A stretch of DNA of 64,000 bases from Pseudisothecium myosuroides. Lineage: Eukaryota; Streptophyta; Bryopsida; Hypnales; Lembophyllaceae. Below, in pieces: positions 46,926 to 59,200 of this stretch. Position numbers and translations under genes: made by a program. The stretch is from positions 31,475,288-31,539,287 of the forward strand of contig OX637288.1 of the NCBI GenBank assembly GCA_951799445.1, read 5' to 3'. Each line of letters starts with the position of its first letter. Positions within the stretch are counted from its first letter, which is position 1. The notes beneath the pieces were generated by a model, which saw only the letters and a program-made list of their open reading frames with translations, did no database searches and was not told where the DNA came from.

Positions 46926-47800
46926 TCGCCCCTTCCTGCCCTACTATATTCGAAGAAAAAAATCACCAAATGTGTGATTCTAGCTCGCTCCTTATCGTCT
47001 TACCACTTCCAGAACCTGCATGACAAAAACGACGTCAAAACAACAGAAACCAAAAAGAAAAGAAAAAAAAAGAAAGGACCTACACTCCGCGCCCTCCCCC
47101 CACCCCCGCTCATGGAAAATCATGATTACGAAATGGTCAAAATGGAAGAAACGAGCTCAAGAAGTAATTCCAGGCTTCACCAAAACAAAACAAAACGGCC
47201 AAACCCGGCCTCCTCATTGCACATTGTCTCACCTTCAAGAAACCCTAAACAGGCTCTTCAAGAGCCAAGACGACACTCCATCACCGACCAAAAACCTCAA
47301 ACGAATGGATCCCCCAAGTGACGCCAAATACTGTTCGAAAATCCTGTGAAAATGGATCCCCGTGTGCCAGTTTTCACAGAATTGTGTTCCGAATCGGTTG
47401 AGGCCGAGGAAGCCGGAGATCGATCGGACAAGCAGACGCAAATGCGGACAGAGGAAGGCGAGAGCTTCGTGGGACGAAGGAGGCTCTCGGCGGGAACGTG
47501 AGAGCCGGCGGGAGGGCCGGGACTCGGGAGCGCGGGAGCTGTGGACGTTCGGGATTCAGAAAGTCCCGTTTCACACTTGTGCATGGTGACGCTGGGAGAC
47601 TTCGCCGCGTGGCGTGGATGAAATGGCGACACACGGTGGCTGGTGTCAGACAAGGGCTTGGATGAATGTTGGAGTCTGGCTTTGGGAGGAGGGGATGAAA
47701 AAGCCTCCATGGCCGGCCACTCAGCAAGTGACTCGACCCTCCCGCCTGCAAATAAATTCAATAAGTCCAAGAAAGCTTCACCAATACTCTGACCCCAGCT
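46926..47800 (-). promoter_or_regulatory. Upstream region and probable leader of the GBPL gene
   Basis: The minus-strand upstream DNA is GC-richer than its surroundings. It contains a 157-codon open frame (47770-47297) without recognisable domains. I read it as untranslated leader or promoter rather than coding. A pyrimidine-rich stretch in minus orientation lies near 47,050-47,080. The transcription start cannot be fixed from sequence. Confidence 0.35.
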
Positions 47801-49109
47801 CTAAGGTAACAACACCTAACAATGACAACAATGACAACAATGACACAATGACAATGAGGCGAAAAAAGGTGTAAGGTAGAAACATCCATTAGCTTCCCTG
47901 TTTCCATTCCCGGAATGGAGATTGGCACTAAATCTATCCCTAGACTTCCCATTTAACATGTCCTTAAAATGTTTACCTCTGATTCGTTGACACATTTGAA
48001 GGACACATACCTAACTTTCATTGGCTAACTACTGATTTTTGCAGATTTCAGTTTTGGGTCCACCAATGTGATAGTTTCAATGGTCTAGGGAGCCGGCACT
48101 TTGAAAAATCATAGAAATTACATACCACATCCAAAAAATCTAATTTTTTTTTAAATATTTATGATTTTCACTCACTCATTCTACAAAAATATTGATTTTA
48201 CGAAAAGGTGCCTCCAACTATGCTGAATTGCTTATATTGATGGTTTTGGGTGCTTCCACCTTAAGGTAGGAGGTTCTAAAAGGAGGACACAAAATCCTCC
48301 ATTCTAAGTGGGCTCTACGGGCCAAATTTACCCCTCGGGAAAATGCGGGAATTTTTTATTTGCCACATACATTTTTTTTTGCAAATTCTGAATTCATGTT
48401 TGCAATCAGAGGCCCCAAATTAGCTAAAAGAGGTATATAAAATATCCTAGACACGACTTAAATTAGGGGGCTTTTTTTTACTTTTACTCTCAGAAAACAC
48501 ACAATTCACCTTGTTGGTCCCACTTTGAATGGAGGATTTAGTGTCTTGCGTTTTAAAATCGCACAAGCTCTAAAATCACCCACCTCCTCAACTGTAATGT
48601 ACATTGCTTGCACATGTTGTCTTCTCATAGCCTTCATCAATGTACAAACACTGTTCATTTTAGGGGGGGGTGATTTTAGAGCCCTATGGCACTTCAACTT
48701 CAAAATTTCATAACTACTTCCTCAAAACTCCAAAAAACATGAAACGACTTGGGTTCGATGCCAATTCCACTTGTCTTTTAAGGATAATTTCCTGAAGAAT
48801 ATTTCAAGATGTTTCACCTCCTCAAAATTCAATTTAAGCTCTTAAATGAGAGATTTATGAACCTCCTGCCTTACATGTATTTTTGTTTCAATTTCTCCCC
48901 CCCCCCTTCCAATGCCGTCGATCTTCTAAAAAAATCAAAGCCATTGATGTCCATCGAACAAACAATCTTCGCCATCCAAATATGGAGACAAAATACATAT
49001 ACAAATATGGCTACAAATTTTTAAATATACAATACGGCTACATAATATGGTATATAGCTTATGAATTACAAATTACAAATACTCTTTTAGAATACGGTTA
49101 TGGTTACAT

Positions 49110-49407
49110 ATTCACAAGAATTAATGAATCAAAGCTTTCTATGTAGACAAAAATATAATCTCTGAGCGAAATAAATCTTAAAAACATTTTCAAATTTTTT
49201 TTGTTGCCCATTCTTCACTGTTTGAGCTTATTTGGGCATAACTTTTTTTCCCAGGCACCGATTGGAAAAAAATTATTTTCCCACAAAGCTAATCAATTTT
49301 TCTATCTTCAAAAAAGTTTCAAAAAATCAGGGTAAAAATTGAGACTGTAGGTACCTACTCAAAATTCCATTTGTCCCCCCAAGGGACACTAGTCCTTTAG
49401 GGTTTAA
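49110..49407 (+). mobile_element. TTAA element, 5'-truncated fragment
   Basis: From AATGAATCAAAGCTTTCTAT the sequence follows the 3' third of the 15.73-kb element. It includes the CATAACTTTTTTTCCC/GGCACCGATTG block and ends CCTTTAGGG before TTAA at 49404-49407. The left part is missing. Confidence 0.6.
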
Positions 49408-49426
49408 TTATCCAACTAGTATGCCC

Positions 49427-49690
49427 TACGTCATTGCCACAATCAAAATAAATGTAAAAGTAATTTTGTAATTTTGTAATTCAAAAATAATTCAAAAATT
49501 CATAACTTTTCCACCTTGAGTTAGAATGCCACAAAACAAGCCCGTACACCCCTCCTTGCAGAGAGTTTTTGGATAGTACTAAGAACACGACCATGGGTCG
49601 CACGGTCCAGGAGATCTCAATGTAACAAACTAAACAAACTAACTAAACAAAACAAACAACCTAACTTAAGATATAGATTGTGATTTGTTT
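49427..49690 (+). repeat. Diverged copy of the right terminus of the large element
   Basis: Blocks TTCAAAAATAATTCAAAAAT, GCCACAAAACAAGCCCGT and the ACAAACTAACTAAACAAAAC-like tail are shared in order with 32,552-32,800. No internal genes accompany it, so it is a solo end or a small derivative. Confidence 0.55.
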
Positions 49691-50114
49691 GTAAAACAAT
49701 CCCATCTAAAATCCCACCTAAAATATACATCTAAATTTAGATAAATTAGCCTGACTTATATGTTGGTCCACTAAGGGATTTTTCTTCATCAAAACTATAA
49801 TATTGTCTCGTAAAAAATATGTTCTACAAATTGCCATCTCACGGTAGTCACTCCCTTGTAATTTTGCAACCACATTAATCGAGACATCAACAAGGTGTTT
49901 AGAGGAGGGATATGTATAATTAGCATATGCATAGAATAGTATAGTATATTTTATATATTCTAAGAATATTCAACAAATATTTTCATAATAAGTTTCTAAC
50001 TTCTTTTTTTTAAATAAATTTATATAAATTTAATCTCTAATGAATTAACATTACTTTATCTTTTAATTCACTTTATTTTTTAATTTACATTACTTGAAAT
50101 TGCATTACGAGACA

Positions 50115-51634
50115 TTAACCCTTAGAGGACTAGAATGGGGGGATTTAGGGAGACATTGTCAAAAATTGCAATTTTTGGGTATGTTATTCAAAAATAAAAA
50201 AATTTGAAACTTTTTTTAAAACTTCAAACGTATGAAATTGAGGTAAAGTATTATCCCAAAATGTGGAAAAAAACTTTAGCCCATTTGACCATGTGAATTG
50301 AAAGATTATAATGTTTGAAGTGAGAACAAAAACTTTCTTTCATTCCAACAAAACATGGTCAATAAACTTTGGGCCCTTTTGGAAGAATTTTTTTTGCTAT
50401 CCACAAAAATGAGGATTTTAACCATTCATAAGTATATGATGTTAGATTTATTCATGAAACATTTTAGAAGAAAATTTAGAGTCTAGCTTACTCTAAATCA
50501 CCCTACAATGCAAGGACATTAAGTGAATTGGGAATACACTAGTCATTTTTTCCTGATTTCTTGTGCAATGAGGAAATTTTTTACTTGAAATCCAAATACA
50601 CTAAAAAGGGTATTTAGTGTTGGCAATACTATTTGCGAACCATGACACTAAATATCATTAAGCCTACTAAAGTAAGTAACATTAAATGTAATTTCTAACA
50701 TTAAATATACTCTATGGTAAATCTGAAATCTGAAAATGTTTACATTTAGTGTTAGAACTTATTAAAGGAAGGTAGAAGGGAAGAGAAGGCAAAGGCGGCA
50801 CATTGAAGTTTAGCACTATACTAATCGTCCTAAAATTGACATTTAGTGTAGGGTCAAGTAGGGTGGTAATTACACTAAATGTAATCCAACACTAAATACC
50901 CTTTTTAGTGTAGTGAAAACTTAACCCTTGAGCCGAGCCCAAGCTACCTAAAATCTAGACCCTTTGGAATTCATCCAATTAATCTATCATCCAAAAAAGA
51001 TCCTCATAAACTGGCCATACCGATTGGTAGTGGAAATAGGATTGGAGCTCTAAGGAAAAGGACACATCCTTCGACCATATCGTTGAAAAGATTGTAAGGG
51101 GTAAACCAGGAAATCTTTCAAAATTGAGAGGCCACATTCTAGCCTGTGGCGCGCTCCGGGGTTACAAACAAATATTTGGAATATGTGGAAAAAAAATTCA
51201 AAATTTTTGACTTCACAGATTGCAAGATAATAGGACTTGAAATTAGAAAAAAATGCTTTTTCTTGAAACCGCCCGTAACATAGTTAACAAAGTTGGACTC
51301 CTCTTAAAATGTGATTTGAGGACTAAAATATTTTTATAGACAATTGGATGCTGTATTTTATTAGTTAAATACATGCCAAATTTCAAAAGTTGATGAGCTT
51401 TTTGCAAAGATTCCCAAAAGATTTCCAAATTGCACAAGATGCCCAAAATGTTTAGGGCAGCATAACTTTTGATCAGGGCCCCCAATTGAAAAAAAAATTA
51501 GTTTATCATAGAAGAGGTACATGTTCACGCAATGTGTCCAAATTTCCTGAACATTTGACCAAAAATGACTTCATAGGAACCTATCCAAGATTCCTTGTAT
51601 ACATTGAACGGACACATGGTTCTTTAGGAGTTAA
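50115..51634. mobile_element. Diverged, rearranged TTAA element(s) with a nested MITE
   Basis: TTAA at 50115-50118 is followed by CCCTTAGAGGACTAG. TTAA at 51631-51634 is preceded by GGTTCTTTAGGAG, the inverse of the family terminus. The right part (51,170-51,630) aligns with the standard element (GTGGAAAAAAAATTCAAAAT, then ATTGCAAGATA). The left part belongs to a different subfamily and may end near GCGCTCCGGGGTTA at about 51,150. It may therefore be two elements side by side. No frame encodes a transposase. Confidence 0.45.
50598..50916. mobile_element. MITE with ACACTAAAAAGGGTATTTAG termini
   Basis: ACACTAAAAAGGGTATTTAG at the left is matched as an exact inverse by CTAAATACCCTTTTTAGTGT at the right (about 50,892-50,911). 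A further CACTA-like GTAGTG follows on the right. It is about 315 bp, non-coding, and sits inside the TTAA element region. Confidence 0.65.
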
Positions 51635-52779
51635 TTGGAATATTTTTGTTATATTTAGTAGTGTATTTCCACTTTTTGCTACAAAAATTATAACAATGAC
51701 AATATTTCACAAAACAAATTGAAATTTTTGACAAAAATGGACACTCCATAACAAATGTTCATAAAGAACCACTGATTAGTTCAATGTAAGCCAATGGAAT
51801 TGGAAAAAAAAAACGGTTGCAATTTGAAAACATTAGAAAAAACTATGAAAAACTCTATAAAATTTCATTAAAATATAGAAAAAAAAACTACAGTAGACTT
51901 AGCACTTGAAAAAATGGTTCAGTGTGGGAATTGAAGGAAAATAGTTGATAAAACTCAGAAAACATCCTGAACACTGACCCATAATAGAATTAATTGTAAA
52001 GTGTGTGTAAGGCGGGACCACCAGCCCGAGTTTGAAAAAAAAACATGACCAAACTCCGTGGAACATCCAAACTGAGGTCTATTTGAATTTGGTGTTGTGT
52101 TTGTTTTGTTCTAAGGTAGGAGGTTGTAAAACAGAACGGGCATGGACCAATCATCGACCTGGTCGTTAATGATGGCATGGAGCAGAATCATCAACAGAAT
52201 CATCGACCAATCATCGACCTGGTCGTTAATGGGACCTATACGAAACGGAATGGAACCTATAAATGGCTGTGAAATGGACGTGAGTTGGTTTTGAAATTGA
52301 CTAGTATAGTCATTGAATGAATCAAGGAAAGAAGCATTATTAATTGCAAGAGCCAATCATTCTCTTTGCTTTCCCCATTTTTATTTAGAATTGCAAGTGA
52401 ACCGTTCATGAAAGACCTAGGGTCACATATAGGGACCTACGACCCAACTTGTTTGAAAATTCATAAGTAATTCAAAAATGATTGGAAAAATACGAAACCA
52501 CTTGGGTTTGAATCCTCATCAATTTCTCTTTGTCTCAAAAATGAGCTAAAAATATTCCCATCCAAGGAAATACATGAAAAAGGCGGACCAGCCCTTAGAT
52601 GCTCCATTTCTGAGCCTCCTACCTTATTCTCAGTTAAACCTTCCTCTGACTCAGGTTCACATACACAGGACAACTTTACGATTATCTCTAATGTGACATC
52701 ATCAAAATATAAAATTGATACTTTAACACAATTTTAAAGCTAAATTTAGCTCAGACATGATCTTGTCCTTTAGGGTTAA
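51635..52779. other. Gene-free DNA with a 27-bp direct repeat
   Basis: The 27-bp unit starting GACCAATCATCGACCTGGTC and running through GTTAATG occurs at 52,143-52,169 and 52,204-52,230. Near 52,112 and 52,460-52,570 are short stretches shared with 48.25 and 48.70 kb. A TTAA-type right terminus (TCCTTTAGGG then TTAA) ends at 52,779. No gene is seen. Confidence 0.5.
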
Positions 52780-55700
52780 GCCAGTGTCGGCATATGACTG
52801 CGGGCATACACTCTTGTAACTGATCTCTCGCTCTTTCGTCACTGCCAGGATACCATCGACATCGGGGACGGATTCGCTTCAGTCCACCGCATTGGTTGCT
52901 TCCAAATGGCTTCCCTTTTAGCCCCAGACACGAGTCTTTCAAGTTCGCCAATTGAGGTATGTGTATTTCATTGCGCTTCCAACGATTGTGGTAACGCTCA
53001 AAACGAATGCGGGTTCGGGGAACAATATATAGCGGTTGACAATTGCCCCTTGTATTGGTATGATGTAGAATGGTGGGCACCCTTGTCGCTTGCGAGAAGT
53101 GTCAATCTTTATCAGTGTCCTCAAATCATGAACAGTGAATCGAAGTTAACTCGTCGATTCATGAGTAGCCATTGTAAATTTTGTCTGTTTTTCGCTGAGT
53201 TTCTTCTCTACGCAGCTAGAAGACTATAACTTAGCTGGTTTGATCAGCCCTCCTTTTAGAGAATGAGCGTGCAAGTTATCTGTTCAGTATCTATGTCTTC
53301 TTTTTAGTAATTAACCCCTTTAATTTGCATGTTATGGCCAGAAATGGCCTACGTTGGCCTGTATTCTTCAATTTCAGAGGCCTGTTAGGTATTTCTTGAA
53401 AATACATGCAACCACAAAAGTAGGGGCAAAGTCAGGAAGAAAATTTAGCGTTTTAAAAAAAATTAAAATTCTGAAGTATGTAGATTCCCTTCCCGCGAGA
53501 ACGGTTGATTTTGTGTATTCCAAGGCATACGTAGCTGTTTAGGAAAATTTTGTGGAGGTACGCACAGTTTCCTGTTGTGTCAGATACGATCAATCTCGCA
53601 ACCCGCTACACCGGTCAATAGCAGTTGGGAGTACATCCGAGGAGAGGGACGTCCCTTTGAATTCTGTGAAGTGTGCTTGTTGATGAGGAGCTTGGGCAAT
53701 TGTCAGGAAACGTTGTCCACTTGTGATAGTTCGGGGTTGCAGCAATTTTGTCGCGGAAGAGGTTTCCGGATTGGAGCAGCCATGAGTCTTCAGTGATGTA
53801 TAATCTCAAACTGTCACTTCGTTTAGAACCGTCAATGTTTAGTTGTTTGAGTTTGAGTTTCGGGAATGGTGGTGATCAATGAGAGGATATATAGACATGC
53901 AGCCGAGAAATTGGGCATCTTCACTGTGCAGCTTAGGAGAGAAACTAACATTTAGAGTTTTATTTTGTCTCCCCAAATTATATCTTTTTTAAATTTCCTA
54001 GGCGGGGCACTGATGCTATAGCCAGTTTGAGAGCTTCGATTATTTGACATGCTCTCAAATTGCAATGCACAGCTCGTCTTGAGGCGCTCGGAGCCTCGGT
54101 GGATGAACCAGGAGTATCCACCTTATGGCTATGGAGGCAATTCCTCTGTAAGCTCCTCCTTCTCACTGATTCTTATGCATGCTGCGTTGTTTAGGATTTA
54201 GTGCTCGTGCGCCACAAATTTGTTTCGTTCACCGATGATTAATTTTCTGTTTTGAAAGTGCCTCGAGTACTGACTTTGAGCTTGGTGTTGTGTGGGATAT
54301 ATCCAAAGAACCGAAATGGGGGTGATCATGTGTTGCAACAAGTGATCACGGTGAGTTGAACTCACGGCGAGTAGAACTCTCGCCACCACTGTTACAATCA
54401 AATATCTCAGATCCGCTTTCTCACAATCTAGTTATAAGCTTGACTCTTTTCTTTTCGAGCATCAGTGGTCTATCTTGAACTCTAACCTCTCGGATACAAT
54501 TGAAGAAGGCTGCGCATACAGGCTGCGGTGGTCTCAGGACTGAGCATACAGGCTGCAATGGTCTTCATGTGACCGGCAAACCTGATTGCGATTGCACTTG
54601 AGCACGGCACACCCTGCCTGGCATGCACAATGCTCATACGGGCTCGTAGGGAAAGCGACAGGGTCCAGTACTGAAGACACCACGCTTGGTCAACTTTGCC
54701 ATACTTCTACTATTTTGCTATTTCAACTACTGAATTTATACCATAAAATGATTGAAGTATTGCGGAACCTCCAAACGGCCTGAAAATTTCAGAACTTCAT
54801 CCTCTCTCCACATTGTATGTCCACCAAAAAAATAGGCCTTCTATGACACTCTGGGCGGAGGTCTTTGCACACTGTATTCACTTGTTGCTTCTGTACAGTG
54901 CCCGTATCTGCTAAGCAAACCTGCATTAGGGGTTAATGCGGCAGGTCTTTCCAATGCGGTAAGTAATTGCTCAGACCATGTAGGCCTAAGTCTAATAGAA
55001 GCATATTGCAAATATTGGACGGGAGCTTGCGGTTGTGCTGTGTATCAACTTCGGCATGTAAGTGAGCGTTTTTTAATTTATTTCTGGGTCGGTTAGGAGC
55101 TGCTTGATAGCTCTTCATGTGTGTCATGGCGTCTGTTTGGAATGGTTCTTGACAGCTCTGCATGTCAATTGCGTTTGCTGGTCTATTATCGTTGCATCAT
55201 TCAGCAGTAAAATCTGACCTCTAGCTTCTTAATTATTGGTTGCAGGCCGACGTATTTTGGTGCGGTTGCTATAGAAAGCTTGTGACGAGTTGATGGGAGA
55301 AATATTAGAGTATTGTTGTCTCTTTGTTAGTGACCGGATTGATGAGGCAAGTTTTAGGGAAGTATATTCAGCAATTAAGAGAGAGGTAGCATTTCAGCGA
55401 GACCCTTGTAAACAAGAGTTTTCTGGGGTTGGTAGAACCATCATACCGTATTAATTATGCTAACAGTTTGGTTATCATCAGTACCCAAAGAGGAAGATCA
55501 AAGTTGGAGTTCAATTTTGGGTTTGTCGTCAACCATGATATCAGATTCTAAGCCCCTTGTGCGTCCAAGAAGTCCAGACTCGGGATAGCAAAGATGCAGT
55601 TCGACACTATGATGATGACCATGTGGATAGGGCGTACAGCAGATCCGAGCACTTAACGTCCATTTTGGTGATGAATACGATACTGATGTCTGAGGGAGGA

Positions 55701-55790
55701 GGAGACTGAGCCTTTCTTTCCAAATTTTCAGGCGGAAGAAGCTTTGGATGTTTGCTGGACCTAGCTCTTGATGAACATTGCGTACCGTCA
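52780..55790. other. Balanced-composition stretch without a complete gene
   Basis: Short frames up to 124 codons occur on both strands, none with a recognised domain. The composition resembles a gene leader or promoter rather than the AT-rich repeats around it. One possible first coding exon is listed separately. Apart from this nothing was found. Confidence 0.35.
54103..54146 (+). other. Possible isolated first coding exon
   Basis: An ATG opens MNQEYPPYGYGGNSS, and a good donor (TCT/GTAAGC) follows near 54,146. The surrounding DNA has leader-like composition. No continuing exon could be found before the Stowaway element at 55.79 kb. The gene, if real, is cut off, has very long introns, or is a chance match. 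Confidence 0.2.
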
Positions 55791-55886
55791 TACTCACTCT
55801 GTTTCTGAATAATACCCGTGTTTCCTTTGTGTTTTCATTGTGTTTTTCAAAGGAAACACAGGTATTATTCATAAATAGAGGGAGTA
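55791..55886. mobile_element. Stowaway-type MITE, 92 bp
   Basis: TA at 55791-55792 and 55885-55886 flank an element beginning CTCACTCTGTTTCTGAATAA and ending with the inverse form ATTCATAAATAGAGGGAG. Inner inverted blocks TGTTTCCTTTG and CAAAGGAAACA complete the hairpin. TA duplication and CTCCCTC-like ends are the Stowaway (Tc1/mariner) signature. Confidence 0.85.
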
Positions 55887-56904
55887 CTTTTATAACTCTA
55901 TGAGTTCTTATTTGACACTTAACTTTTAGAGTGGTCTGGTGTCAAAAATCTAAATTTTTGCATTCTCGTGTATAGAAATTGATCGTGATCAATTTTTAAA
56001 TTGATCCGTATAGATTAACACTCTTCCAAAGGCAACATCTATTGCATGGCTACATCCAAGACTAAAAAGTGTCACTTTTTCTTAGATATTGATTACGCAA
56101 GATGAGTTCACAATCAAAACATGAAAAATTTATGAGAGACTACTCTTTGACTTTTTTGGTATACCAAGAGATGATATCATATTCTAAGGTCACCTTCCAC
56201 AAAAAATAACAAATTTTTTTGAAGTCAAATAGTTTCAGAAACTAATAAGCCTACTTTGCTGAATTCAAGGAAAGTTAAACAAAAAGAGAATCAAAATGTT
56301 GGAAAAGGTGCATGTACAACTTGATCCCATGACATGTCTACCAAATAATGCACAATCCAAATTCATTTGTCAAACTTTACAACAAAGTAGAAACACTATA
56401 AAAAGTAATGAGTTCACTAAAAGTCATGACTATCACTTTCCTACACAATGAAGAAACCTAGGCATTCAACTTCCAAGATAGTTTGAAGGATTGCCAAAAG
56501 TTAAGAAAAACTATTTAATAATTTCCAAATCACTTATTAATAAATAAAACAAAATGCCAAACCAACCCTTCTAATTTTAAATAATTATTCAGCACAAATA
56601 TGCCAAATGTTACCTAAGACTATGATACTTTAAAAAAAATTAACTTATTAAAACAATGTCCAAATAATGCATATATGCTAAGGTGTGTTGTCAATGAAAT
56701 TTGGTAAAAATAATTTTCAATTTAATAATAGTACCTATGCTCGGTTAATTAGTGTTGATATTAGGTGCGCATCCACGTTGCTAACAACATTCTTCACAAC
56801 CGAGTGCAAACAAACCATTGCTAACTTAACTTACTACCGGTAAGGTAGGAGCATCCATTCCCATTTGTAAACCCATTATTTTACTGTAGACTCCCCTTAA
56901 AAGT
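55887..56904. other. AT-rich DNA, no gene seen
   Basis: Only short frames occur. GGTAAGGTAGGAGCATCCATT near 56,840-56,860 is another occurrence of the short dispersed motif seen near 5,650 and 12,846. Confidence 0.5.
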
Positions 56905-57412
56905 GTCCCCCAAAGTATCTCAAAACATGCCAATGCTTAATTGTGGTTGGTGTTTGCTAATTTTTTTAGAATACCTTGTCAGAATCTAGATAGCTTAATC
57001 CTTAAATGTCGACAAGGCCGTTTTGTGTCCGATGGATGACAGAGAATCAAACTATATAGGACAGAAGTGTAACTATTCATCCTCGAAATTTGTTGTGAAA
57101 AGGGGAGACTTTCTGCAGTTGTTTGACTTCCGATGAGTGCTTTTGCAATTTTAGAAGCCAATGATTCACACGGTAATGAAAAGGGAGGATTTGGAGGGTC
57201 ACCCCTTTGTCTTTTAAGGATTAACTAGAGTGCGGTGTGGAGGGCCCTACAAAGTTCTACTTTGAAAATTCACGAAAAATAGATGCCTTATCCAAAAATT
57301 CTGAAATTCATGGTTTTCATTTGCCAATACTGTAAAATATTTTTTCCAGCAAAAAGTGCCTCCAACTATGCTGAATTTCTTAAACGGACAGGAATAGGTG
57401 CTTCTGCCTTAC
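56905..57412 (+). repeat. Dispersed repeat, copy B, split by a nested element
   Basis: It is collinear with copy A (376-690) on both sides of the insertion at 56,995-57,224. It ends in the shared GTGCCTCCAACTATGCTGAA block. Confidence 0.75.
56995..57224. mobile_element. Nested TTAA element, 222 bp, with an empty site in the window
   Basis: TTAA at 56995-56998 and 57221-57224 enclose 56999-57220, whose ends are TCCTTAAATG and CTTTTAAGGA (inverted). Copy A of the host repeat reads AGCTATACTAGACTGCG where this copy reads AGC, TTAA, element, TTAA, CTAGAGTGCG. Exactly one 4-bp unit stands in the empty site. This directly supports duplication of a TTAA target. Confidence 0.78.
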
Positions 57413-57918
57413 TATCTTACCGGTACTCAATGCTTCTGGTCACCACCGCGGCGCATTGTAAGCTGAGCTCATAACTCGGCTGAGGCTGAACGAAATAATT
57501 CAGTCGGGAGATAAACTGAAGCTGGTCTGACAAACTAATTAAGTAAGCTCTGATCTCTGACCAAATAATACGACTTTTGGGTCTCATGACAGGACGGAGC
57601 TGGATAGCATTCATCACCGGCTCAAATGCTCAGTTGCTCACTCCAAACTCCGAAGTCCACGTCCCGTTATTGATCGATTTGCATAAAATCTGAACCGCTA
57701 AGGTAGAAGCACCAGTAATCCTGCGTTTCTATATCATCAATTTTTTGGCAGTTTTCCACTTTTTTATGATATAGAAAGTGATAATTTACTTGGGGGACTG
57801 GTTGAATGAATAATGTGGAGCATGTACACAAAATTTGAACCTTAAAACGCACCATATGGCTTTAATAAATACATTGAACGCATTGTCTTTTTCAACAAAT
57901 ATTTCAAATGTAAAGGCA

Positions 57919-58856
57919 TTAACCCCTAAAGGACCAGCATGCATTTTTTGGCCGTATAAATTTTTTGGGCAGGTCCGTGTGATTAGAGATTTCCATATTT
58001 TAAGCTGAAATTTTAATAGAAGGTGGGCGCGAGGAATATCTTTCATATGCACTAAATTTCAGCACATTTGGAAATAGGAGTCAAAAGTTATGGCCAAATA
58101 TGTTACTTTTTTCGTAACTGGGCAGTCCGGGCAGCAAGAAAAATTTGGCAAAAATTTGATTTTTTTTTTTAATATTTTTTTTTTGTAGATTATATTTTTG
58201 TCTATCTGGAAAGCTTTGATTCATTTCATTTGGATTTGTTATGAAATAGTTATGGACATTCTTGTTTTTCGGGCAGTTAGAGCATCTTCTTGAAAAAAAT
58301 AACTTGTAGGATTATTTCTAAATGCTATTTTTGCAATTTAAAAAAAAAAAAAAAATTTCATGGTTTAGTTTACTTGCTAGAACAATCTCACCATTGGGAT
58401 TAGTGTATTTTAATTCCATCTAAAATATATTAATGTTTTAGATTTTCCTTCTATCTCGTACCTACTTCTACTTAATAAATTTTTTAGGAATGATAATTAA
58501 GTTTTGTTGAATATTTTTTTTTCCCTAGACTCTCAACTCAATTCTCCACTAGAAAGATTTGAAGCACAAAACTCTGTAGTGCAAAAATTTTAAGTGAAAA
58601 ATGTTTAAAGTCTAAAAATCTAGTCCCACAATGTATTGAAATACTTGTTTTTTCCTTTTTAAATGCAGATATCTTGCAATCTGAGCGGTCAAAAATTCTG
58701 AAATTTTTTCCACACATTCTCATACTAGTTAGGTGTAAGATCATATGGTTAGATGTGAAAAAAAAACATTTTTCATTTTTTTTTACTCCTTGCTATAGAA
58801 ATGGCAGTTTTGATGGTTTTTTGGCAGAAAAAAAGCCTTGGGCCTTTAGGGGTTAA
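57919..58856 (-). mobile_element. TTAA-flanked non-autonomous DNA element, 930 bp, inverted copy
   Basis: The element (57923-58852) is flanked by TTAA at 57919-57922 and 58853-58856. Its ends are CCCCTAAAGGACCAGC and the inverse of CCCCTAAAGGCCCAAGGC. The interior matches the 15.73-kb copy read on the opposite strand. It is non-coding. Confidence 0.78.
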
Positions 58857-59200
58857 GATGTAACAATGGTCCTTGTTACAACCTTTACTCTCTCTACAAT
58901 GGCTAATGCAATCCCCATGCTCTCAATTCCAAAAAAAAATTCCAATGTAGTGAGAATCAACATCATTTGCATGTTTTTCAAATTGTGAATATTTTGAATT
59001 CTATAAATGTCAACTTTCTCCAATTTTTGTGTACAACATTCTAAAATGATGTATACCAACATGCCAAGGTACGAAAAGTTTTTTGGAGTTCAAATTTTTT
59101 TTGGGACAAAATATAAAGTAATTCTAAAATTGTGGCACTCAAAACCGAGTAGGAGTGAATCTTCACTGAAGCAAATTAGGAAGTCAACCAAATTTTTTCT

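Larger units (their letters stand above)
47801..50114. other. Gene-free repeat mosaic
   Basis: No gene was found. It contains copy C of the dispersed repeat (about 48,020-48,262) and an inverse copy of the GCCCCCTA repeat (about 48,300-48,490, compare 60.87 and 61.20 kb). It also holds the 3' part of a TTAA element (49,110-49,407) and a diverged copy of the right terminus of the large element (49,427-49,690). The remainder, including 49,690-50,110, is AT-rich and featureless. Confidence 0.55.

Noticed and set aside
47297..47770. 157-codon minus-strand frame upstream of the GBPL gene
   Set aside because: No recognisable domain, GC-rich leader-like composition, and position just upstream of the GBPL start favour untranslated sequence.
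48745..48765. GGGTTCGATGCC as a tRNA T-loop
   Set aside because: No matching acceptor stem, D-arm or anticodon arm could be found around it.
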